Source: Silene noctiflora
Taxonomy: Eukaryota > Streptophyta > Magnoliopsida > Caryophyllales > Caryophyllaceae
NCBI GenBank assembly: GCA_009801015.1
Contig: VHZZ01000276.1
Location: 22,119-42,172 of the forward strand
Length of the DNA: 20,054 bases
Reading direction: 5' to 3'
The notes beneath the pieces were generated by a model. That model saw only the letters and a program-made list of their open reading frames with translations, ran no database searches and was not told the DNA's origin. The number at the start of each line of letters is the position of its first letter. The stretch's first letter is position 1. This document shows positions 1 through 6,743 of this stretch, in pieces. The position numbers and the translations under genes were made by a program.

Positions 1-1436
1 GGATAATAGATAATTTTTGGCTAATTATTATTATAAATTAAATAATTTTAAGACGGTTTTGTATATAAGTATTAGTTGTAAATTGTGTGTCGATTAATAA
101 GATAGATGTTTATAATTGGTTTAGTTATATTGTTGGCTCGATTTCGATTAAATTAATCTTGAATTTGACTAGGTTTGAGTCGATGTTGTCATGTTGAAAG
201 GATAATAGATAATATTTGGCTAATTATTATTATAAATTAAATAATTTTAAGACGGTTTTGTATATAAGTATTAGTTGTAAATTGTGTGTCGATTGATAAG
301 ATAGGTGTTNCTAATTATTATTATAAATTAAATAATTTTAAGACGGTTTTGTATATAAGTATTAGTTGTAAATTGTGTGTCGATTGATAAGATAGGTGTT
401 TATAAATGGTTTAGTTATATTGTTGGCTCGATTTCGATTAAATTAATCTTGAGTTTGGTTAGGTTTGAGTCGATGTCATGTTGAAAGGATAATAGATAAT
501 TTTTGGTTAATTATTATTATAAATTAAATAATTTAAAAACGGTTTTGTACGAGTATTAGTTGTAAATTGTGTGTCGATTGATACGATAGGTATTTATAAT
601 TGGTTCGATTATATCGTTGGCTCGATTTCGATTAAATTAATCTTGAGTTTGACTAGGTTTGAGTCAATGTTGTCATGTTGGGATAATTGATAATTTTTGG
701 CCAATTATTATTGTAAATAAAATAAGTTTAAGACAATTTTGTACAAGTACTAGTTGTAAGTCGATTTATAAGATAGGTGTTTATAATTGGTTCGATTAAA
801 TCGTTGGCTCGATCTCGATTAAATTAATCTTGAGTTTAACTAGGTCTGAGTCGATGTTGTGTTGAAAGGATAATAGATAATTTTTGGCCAATTATTATTA
901 TAAATAAAATAATTTTAAGACGGTTTTGTACAAGTATTAGTTGGAAGTCGATTGATAAGATAGGTGTTTATAATTGGTTCGATTAAATCGTTGGCTCGAT
1001 CTCGATTAAATTAATCTTGAGTTTGACTAGGTGTGAATCGATGTTGTCATGTTAAAAGGATAATAGATAATTTATGGCCAATTATTATTATAATAAAATA
1101 AATAAATTTAAAATGGTTTTGTACGAGTATTAGTTGTAAATTGTGTGTTGATTGATAGGATGTGTGTTTTTAATTGGTTTGATCTCGATCAAATTAATTT
1201 TGAGATTGAATAAGTTTGAGTCGATGTTGTCATGTTGAAAGGATAATAATAGATAATTTTCGGTGTATTATTATAAATAATAAAATATTTATATGACGGT
1301 TTTATAATATTGAGTGTTAGATTGAAATGATGTGTAGATTAACGAAATATGTGTTTTTAATTTGTTCGATCAAATCGTTGGCTTGGTCTCGATAATCAAA
1401 CTAATTTCTTTCTTGACCAAATCTCAATCGATATTT
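1..1436. repeat. Satellite-like tandem array edge, about 8 monomers of 183-199 bp
   Basis: Monomers begin with GGATAATAGATAAT and include blocks such as AAGACGGTTTTGTA, TTGTAAATTGTGTGTCGATT and TGGCTCGATTTCGATTAAAT. Starts fall at 1, 200, 311 (truncated after the N at 310), 487, 681, 868, 1058 and 1241. Monomers 1-3 are nearly identical. Later ones carry more substitutions and small deletions, and the last (1241-1436) is strongly diverged, so this looks like the outer edge of an array continuing left of the window. The N at 310 sits where a monomer is cut at unit position about 110 and the next resumes at position 21, which suggests a collapsed or unsequenced piece of array. No coding potential is seen. 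Confidence 0.93.
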
Positions 1437-1536
1437 TAAATATACTATGATTTTGTAAATATATTATAAAAAATATTTATGTTTATTTGATTTATAACAT
1501 GTGAAAAAAACGAAAATTAAATAATACAAGTACAAT

Positions 1537-1640
1537 CACAACTCGAGCTTAAATCAAACTCGAGCTTCGTGATTTTAACTTGACAAGCCTGAATCTTAAT
1601 TTTCAAACTAATCTCAAACTCGTTTGACCTCAAGTTGAAA
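1537..1640. repeat. CTCGAGCTT/CTCAAACTCG-rich degenerate repeat
   Basis: The phrases ACTCGAGCTTAAATCAAACT, CGAGCTTCGTG and CTCAAACTCGTTTGA recur here and again near 1915-1940. A similar GAGCTCAA/AAGCTCGGG phrase set occurs at 17755-17910. This vocabulary is common in plant intergenic repeats. The class cannot be fixed from this window. Confidence 0.35.
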
Positions 1641-2345
1641 ACATATTGACATAGAACATCGAATATGTCTCGGAATTTTAAATAACGTTTTCTCCATCTC
1701 ATTTAATTATTTACATCCAGTTTAGCTTTTTTTGGTTAAACCAACTCTTACCGCTTTTTTTTGTGTGCAAATGAGGCGCAAGACCAGTATAACGGAGGAG
1801 GAGGAGGAGGAGACTCAAACCAATGACAAAATTGTCACAACGGCTCAGTCTTAAGTCTTAACCACTAAATTACGACGTATCGACAAACCTGAATCTTAAT
1901 TTAATTTCAAACTGATCTCAAACTCGTTTGAGCTCAAGTTGGCTAGACTACCGGTTACCCCTCTAAGTTCAAAACATATTGTCATAGAACATCGAAAATG
2001 TCCCGGAATTCTAAATAACGTTTTCTCCATTCATTTAATTATTTTAAAGCGTCTTGTTTGTGACGGTCTCTTTAAAGAGACCCCTCGCAACCCATCTCCA
2101 CCTGCCCTCCCACTTGCCCCTTTGTCTCACGTCTCTTCAAAGTGACGGATTTTGTCCGTCACAAATGAGAATTTGTGTAATTATTTACGTCCACTTCAGG
2201 GTTTTTTTGTTAAACCAACTCTTACATTTTTTTTTTTCTTTCTTTGTCAGAGAAGGAGGATGAGGAGGAGGAGGAGGAGACTCAAACCAATGACAAAATT
2301 ATTACGACAACTCAGTCTTAAGTCTTAACCACTAAATTAGGACGG
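1582..2345. repeat. 300 bp tandem duplication, second copy interrupted by a MITE
   Basis: Unit A is 1582-1881 and unit B is 1882-2345. Both run from GACAARCCTGAATCTTAATT through CATAGAACATCG, AAATAACGTTTTCTCCAT, a GAG microsatellite (about 1795-1813 and 2256-2281) and AGTCTTAAGTCTTAACCACT. Unit B has extra bases at about 1940-1970 and the MITE at 2045-2177. Both units carry minus-strand tRNA-like boxes: box B GGTTTGAGTCT (1811-1821 in A) and box A TAATTTAGTGG (1862-1872 in A). Each also has a T run on the left, so part of each unit is probably a SINE. For unit B, possible flanking duplications are AAACCAACTCTTACA (2212-2226) and AAACCTAACTATTACA (2355-2370). Confidence 0.85.
2045..2177 (+). 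mobile_element. 9-bp-TSD MITE, copy 1 (133 bp, short variant)
   Basis: Begins TAAAGCGTCTTGTTTGTGACGG and ends TCCGTCACAAATGAGAATTTGTG when read in parts, flanked by perfect 9 bp direct repeats TAATTATTT (2036-2044 and 2178-2186). The tandem sister unit at 1582-1881 has one TAATTATTT and no insert, so it acts as an empty site. Subterminal GTGACGG/CCGTCAC inverted repeats and a GTCTCTTT/AAAGAGAC palindrome allow strong folding. It has no coding capacity and is non-autonomous. The 9 bp duplication fits the Mutator-like superfamily. Confidence 0.88.
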
Positions 2346-2370
2346 ACATTTTCGAAACCTAACTATTACA

Positions 2371-2681
2371 ATGAACCATGCATGGATTTCCACAACAATA
2401 ATCATAATCCATTGCATCAAATTAATGTGGAAGAGTCAATAATCCATAATATAAAATCCCAAATAAAAATGTTTGGTTGTAAGTAGAAAGGTCTAAGAAG
2501 GATAATGAAGTATTTTTTCCATTTTGAAAAAGGCAAAGTAAAGGGGGGATTGGTAGTGGAATGGAGAAGGTTTCTCTGCCGTTGGCTTGGCATATTCTCT
2601 GTTGCTTTTTTTATTTTTTTGGGATTTTCTAAGAAAGCTACATTTCCTCTTGGTTGTCCCCAAATGCTTATTTATATTATC
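2371..2681. other. Intergenic stretch without recognisable feature
   Basis: This is AT-rich sequence with homopolymer runs (for example T runs near 2605). Small overlapping open frames of about 70-80 codons lack any recognisable motif and run on into the adjacent transposons, so none is called as a gene. Confidence 0.5.
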
Positions 2682-3010
2682 TCCAGGGTCTTGCTTTATC
2701 CGTCACAAACTAAAGACGGATAGTGCCACTTGCATATTGTTTTTTTTTGTGTTGACCAGGAGTATCCCCTACCGACAGTTGAAGCAATACTCCCTTCGAG
2801 GTACTGAAGGCAATTTAATGGGTTGACCCCTCCTAAGTTTGGCCTTTTCATTCGCAACAATCAGGAATCGAACCCATGACCACTTGTTTAAGAGATGAAA
2901 GCTCTTACCACTTACACCAGCCAACTTTGGTGCCACTTGCATATTGTGAGAGGGACATTATCCGTCTATAGTTTGTGACGGATAGTGCTCATCTTCAATG
3001 AAAATTTGTG
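2682..3010 (+). mobile_element. 9-bp-TSD MITE, copy 2, interrupted by a SINE
   Basis: The left part (about 2682-2739) has GGTCTTGC followed by TATCCGTCACAAACTAAAGA and CGGATAGTG. The right part (2930-3010) has TTGTGAGAGGGACATTATCC, GTTTGTGACGGATAGTG and the family terminus CAATGAAAATTTGTG. The left end is degraded, missing the usual TGACGGACAC block, so no left target-site duplication is visible and the left boundary is approximate. A SINE occupies the middle. Confidence 0.75.
2740..2929 (-). mobile_element. tRNA-derived SINE inserted in MITE copy 2
   Basis: On the minus strand it has an RNA polymerase III box A-like TGGTGTAAGTGG (2908-2919) followed by AAGAGC, and a perfect box B GGTTCGATTCC (2864-2874). 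It ends in an A run (T run 2740-2748 on the plus strand). It is flanked by 17 bp direct repeats GTGCCACTTGCATATTG at 2723-2739 and 2930-2946. The target sequence is MITE sequence, so the SINE is younger than the MITE. About 190 bp; no protein is expected, and mobilisation would need LINE machinery in trans (family knowledge). Confidence 0.9.
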
Positions 3011-3019
3011 AAAAATAAA

Positions 3020-3980
3020 TACAAATTCTCGTAGTCAGATGGTGTCCTTCTCGCAATATGCAAATGACAAATAAAGTGAGAATTAAATGGAACACCCATT
3101 TGCCCCCCACTTGATGCGATGCGATTCAAGTCGATGACAATAGTGTTAACAAAGAGCCGATGAAACAAACAGTGGACAATAATGTTGATTACTTGGGCTT
3201 GGGCCGTGCTCAATTTTTATCCATGCTTTCTTGGATAATGGACTGATTGTTTACAAGGGGCTGCTTGTTCGAAGTTCATTAGCAAAGCAAACGGTCCAAT
3301 ATTACAAAATAATTCCAGCAGCTTTTAAGTTCATTTTAATATGTGTTGTCATTTTATTTGATGGTTAAATAAGGTCTTTAATAAGCTTAAATGCTAGAGT
3401 CCTTTCATTTTATGCTTTAATGGTTGTAATTAGTGTAAGAGTGATTACATACTCTTCACTTGACTGGATATTTCGACCTTGACTGCCTATATAAGGCCAA
3501 GGGTTTTCATCAATAAGATCATCCAGAAATAATTATGAATAAACTTTGAAGTTTTCGTTTGCTTCGTGTAAACATTGGGTTCGACGAGTTTCGTTCCAAA
3601 ACTGGTTATTGTTTGACGCGTTTCGAACATTAGCTCGAATTATAATCAATAGGTCTTGATTATAANTCACCATTGTTTGGGTTATAGGTCTAACCCGANC
3701 AAATATCCCATTGTTTCGTTTTCTTCATAGATTGCGAAACAAATATCCTAGTTACTTTGATTTCGTTTACAAATAAAAACCCACATGAAAAAATTCCCAA
3801 AAATCCAGAATCGCTTAAAATGGACAGTTTACACGACTGTTCAATCTGATTGTTTCCGCTGCAAACTCACGAGTTCTAATCTTTGAGTAGAATTCGTATC
3901 ACCACTTGTGACATTGTGAGAGGAACATTATCCGTATTCAACTTGTGACGGATATTGCTCGTTTTTTATGAGACAAAGTG
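3020..3980 (-). mobile_element. 9-bp-TSD MITE, copy 3, split by a solo LTR
   Basis: The left part, 3020-3111, starts TACAAATTCTCGTAGTCAG and includes TCGCAATATGCAAATGAC and CCCCCCACT. The right part, 3907-3980, continues TGTGACATTGTGAGAGG, CTTGTGACGGATATTG and ends GAGACAAAGTG. Flanks are AAAAATAAA (3011-3019) and ATAAATAAA (3981-3989), an 8/9 target-site duplication. Without the LTR and its duplicated target the MITE is about 166 bp, matching the 169 and 171 bp of the copies at 15446 and 19097. Orientation is reverse to copy 1. Confidence 0.82.
3112..3901. mobile_element. Solo LTR (790 bp) of an LTR retrotransposon
   Basis: The insert starts TGATGCGA and ends TCGTATCA, so it shows TG...CA termini with TGAT/ATCA inverted ends. 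It is flanked by a 5 bp duplication CCACT (3107-3111 and 3902-3906), typical of LTR retrotransposon integration. The interrupted sequence on both sides is one MITE. Inside, a TATATAA box (3488-3494) and an AATAAA (3538-3543) lie 50 bp apart on the plus strand, consistent with U3/R. There is no second LTR, primer-binding site, gag or pol, hence solo LTR. Ns at 3666 and 3699 are ambiguous bases. Superfamily is not determinable. Confidence 0.78.
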
Positions 3981-4092
3981 ATAAATAAATCACATTATAA
4001 TTATTTTCTTTTGGTGGTGGACTAGTGGGTGCTATCTTAAACCCCACATTATAACTCTAGTTTAGACATAACTCTAGGTATAATCGGTATTG

Positions 4093-4226
4093 ACGAAGTC
4101 AAGATTTATGAGAATAAGAGTTAATCAGAGTTTTCTTACTTCAGTCTGGAAGTTGGGATTCGATTCTCATCCGCGATATGAGTGTGCTCTTTTGAACCGA
4201 ACAAGAAGAACGAAGTCAAGATTTAT
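4093..4226 (+). mobile_element. Short tRNA-derived SINE (family S1 here, copy 1) with 17 bp TSD
   Basis: The body 4110-4209 (100 bp) lies between perfect 17 bp direct repeats ACGAAGTCAAGATTTAT (4093-4109 and 4210-4226). It starts GAGAATAAGAGTTA, contains a box B-like GATTCGATTC (4157-4166) followed by TCATCCGCGATATGAGTG, and ends in an A-rich tail. Compared with the relative at 17512 it lacks about 7 bp around box A, so it may be unable to be transcribed. The perfect TSD suggests a fairly recent insertion. Confidence 0.85.
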
Positions 4227-4706
4227 AGTTAAATACGAGTATATTTTTACAAGAGAAACAAGTGATATAATAAGCTAAATTTGAAAAAAATAAAATAAAA
4301 AATAGAGCAACTTTTAACTAAATTTTTATTTATGGGAGGCTAACAAGGATGTCGATTCTCCGTCACTCATTCTACTTATAAAAGTGGATTACCATTTGCT
4401 TTATGAATGTGAACATGGTACAGAATTATGTATAAAACGGTTTTATAATAATAACTATGCATAAATATGCGCTTATTAAATCATGGGAAGATTTCAGTAA
4501 ATAAATGCATAACTATTTAAAGTGCAAAGTTTGCTTGATTAATTTGATTTTACATTATAATTTTGTTCAATTCGCACAATTATAAAGGTGATATAACGAA
4601 AATTGATAAAAAAAATTGTTTTATTTAATACCGATTTGAGCTAAATAGTACTACCATAAACTATCTAGTTCATTGTCTCGTCTCTATTTTAACAATTAAC
4701 ATTAAG
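4227..4706. other. AT-rich intergenic stretch
   Basis: I see no gene, RNA signal or clear repeat here. Base composition is strongly A/T, with short homopolymer runs. Confidence 0.5.
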
Positions 4707-4721
4707 ATAGACCTTAGAATT

Positions 4722-4939
4722 ACCAAAGATAAATGGTAGAGTTTAGTGATTAAAACTTGAGTAACATTTATGCCTTTAGATTTCGAGATTATCAGCCTCG
4801 AGTGGTTGACCGGTATACGTGATTTGTACTTTATAATTTTTTATGCTATCACGTATGCTCAGGGATTAGCCAATGCACACCAAAAATAGCGACGGCAACC
4901 TGCCGCTTGCCAAGTTCCCTCGTCATTAAAAAAAAATCA
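4722..4939 (+). mobile_element. Possible diverged SINE
   Basis: GAGTTTAGTGATTAAAAC (about 4739-4756) resembles a tRNA box A, and AGATTTCGAGATTA (about 4775-4788) resembles a box B at suitable spacing. The stretch ends in an A run (4928-4936). Possible flanking repeats ATAGACCTTAGA (4707-4718) and ATAGATCTAAAA (4940-4951) match 9/12. A 9 bp stem ATACGTGAT/ATCACGTAT (4815-4823, 4848-4856) lies inside. The family is not recognised and the call is tentative. Confidence 0.4.
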
Positions 4940-5080
4940 ATAGATCTAAAATTCTAATTTTTTTTAGACGTGTCAATTTACTTACAATACAAGCTACCCT
5001 AAAGTTTCTCCTCCATTAAATCGATTGATAGATGCACAATTGCACAAATTGTTCTCTTGTGTGGGCTCCATTGGATGGAT

Positions 5081-5269
5081 CGCAAATTGACGGGCACTAT
5101 CCGTCACAAGCTGAAGACGGATAGTGTTCTTCTCACAATATGTAAGTGACACGATTCATACGGTGTTCCATTTCTCCCCCACTTGCCCTTCCACTTGCCT
5201 TATTGTGAGAGGAACACTATCCGTCTTAAACTTGTGACGGATATTGTCCGTCACAAACAAGACGCTTTG
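5081..5269 (-). mobile_element. 9-bp-TSD MITE, copy 4 (189 bp)
   Basis: Starts CGCAAATTGACGGGCAC, with part of the usual terminus deleted, and ends TCCGTCACAAACAAGACGCTTTG in parts. Inside are TATCCGTCACAAGCTGAAGA, a CTCACAATATG/TATTGTGAGAGG inverted pair, and the core TCCCCCACTTGCCCTTCCAC. Flanks TGGATGGAT (5072-5080) and TTGATGGAG (5270-5278) match 7/9, which suggests an older insertion. Confidence 0.82.
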
Positions 5270-5278
5270 TTGATGGAG

Positions 5279-5797
5279 TACATACTTTTCATTTTTATTT
5301 TACTTGAATATCTAATTTGATTGGTGTATACTTTTCCACTACAATATGTCGCCATTATAATACAGTAAATTTGATACCAAAATGGTGATTTAGTGTGCCC
5401 ACATTTATATTGAGACATGTATGTTGTATGTTGGAGGAGATAATGTAAATTATTGGATTTATAGTTTTTTTTTCCATTGACCAATCCAATATCAAGTAAA
5501 TACTAAAAAAATTGAATCCGATTCCTTGAGAATAAATAATATTTTCCAACTTGTGAGGGTTTGCACTCGAAAAATAATATATTATATTCCATTTTTATTG
5601 ATGAAATTTTAAATTGATGTTTTTTTTACTATTCTTTCTATTAAATTTAGATTCAAACTAATTTGAAATTACTTAAACCATTAAATTTTAATTAGTTGCT
5701 CTAATTGGTTAAACTTAATAACTCTTAAGCCTCGTTCTTTCGGTTAAAGATAGCTGAATCGATCTTAATTGAATTGAGTTAAACTTGTGTTGAGAAC
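5279..5797. other. AT-rich intergenic stretch
   Basis: There is no supported feature. Two overlapping minus-strand open frames of 64 and 77 codons lack motifs, and one extends into the neighbouring MITE end; they look like chance frames. Confidence 0.5.
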
Positions 5798-5799
5798 AT

Positions 5800-5962
5800 A
5801 AAAAAATTCCCTATTTGGGCATGCTCATGCCACACTTTGGGAGCCCAACCCGCTTCTTCACATGGGTTGATCCTAGGGCAGGGTGGCCATTACCTAACCC
5901 TCTTTGCACCGTCTTGACCAATGTCCAGTGTAGATCCCGCGCCAATGCGACGGTTTTTTAGA
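5800..5962. repeat. GC-richer island of unknown origin, possible transposon remnant
   Basis: This stretch (TTTGGGCATGCTCATGCCAC ... TGTAGATCCCGCGCCAATGC) has clearly more G+C than its surroundings. It sits between an A run (about 5800-5806) and a T run (5953-5958). GGGTTGATCCT at about 5873 resembles an imperfect pol III box B, but no convincing box A or target-site duplication is visible. No open frame of note. Confidence 0.3.
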
Positions 5963-5997
5963 TATGAATGTTAAAGAATTTAACAATTATACTATTG

Positions 5998-6085
5998 ATA
6001 TTTAACTTCTCCAAAGTTAATTATAAAATTTATTATTAGTAATATTTAACTTCTCGAAATTTAATTATAAAATTTAGTATTAGTA
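5998..6085. repeat. 44 bp tandem duplication, 2 copies
   Basis: Copies at 5998-6041 and 6042-6085 share ATATTTAACTTCT and TTAATTATAAAATTTA.TATTAGTAA, with a few substitutions between them. It is an old AT-rich local duplication of no evident function. Confidence 0.8.
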
Positions 6086-6743
6086 ATGTTTTGTATTAAG
6101 AGGTACAAAATAGAATGTTTGACACTTTTACTCCGTATAAGATTACTCGTGTTATTGGAACAATTTTGTTAGTTATACTTTTTTATTAAAAAAACATTTA
6201 ATTTTGAAAACAATAGTGGTAAAATATTTATATCATATCATACGTATAATTAGTGCAATTTTATTTTTGTAACAAAACAAGAATATTCTATTAATATATT
6301 TTGAAAAAAATATTATCCCATTCTTAAATATCTTAGAATTATTTATTGTATGAAATTAATCAGTATGACCTAGTTATAGATATGATATAATGAAGCCCTA
6401 AACCCAATATAGAGTAACTCATTTAAGCGGGAAAACTTTAGAATGTCTTATTCTTTTAGTATAAGAGGGACTAGACCTGAATATAATCCGAAACCCGCAC
6501 GAATCTGACCCTATTCAACCAGACCCGGATATTTATTATTGCATATTAATCGTTATCCCAAAATAATTTAATAACAACCCGTCCAAATATGTCTCCCTCC
6601 AAATTAACCCGATCCAATTTAAACCGTTTGCGAGATCCGGATACAACTATACAAGCCACGATACGACAAATCCGGTCAGTAAACAGTCCACAAACCACAA
6701 AACTACTCAAAATCTCAAACACACTAGTAACCAGAATTTGAGA
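6086..6743 (+). promoter_or_regulatory. CCB4 upstream region with telo-box-like motif
   Basis: This is the sequence upstream of the CCB4 start codon. CCCTAAACCC (6396-6405) resembles the plant telo-box. The transcription start is not visible. No strong TATA box sits close to the ATG; AT-rich candidates such as TATTTATTATTG (about 6530) are weak. From about 6480 to 6640 the sequence is rich in ACCCG/CCGGAT phrases, a pattern often seen in dispersed plant repeats. Boundaries are approximate. Confidence 0.35.

Noticed and set aside
1-1436. CRISPR-like regular repeats
   Set aside because: Monomers are about 190 bp head-to-tail with no separate unique spacers, in a plant genome. This is satellite DNA.
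2864-2919. Functional tRNA gene on the minus strand
   Set aside because: Box A and box B are present, but there is no closed acceptor stem, and the sequence runs on to a 190 bp body with an A tail and TSD, so it is a SINE. The same reasoning applies at 4110, 14286, 17512 and 18635.
5251-5549. Two overlapping minus-strand open frames of 77 and 64 codons
   Set aside because: They are AT-rich frames without motifs, partly running into a MITE end; consistent with chance.
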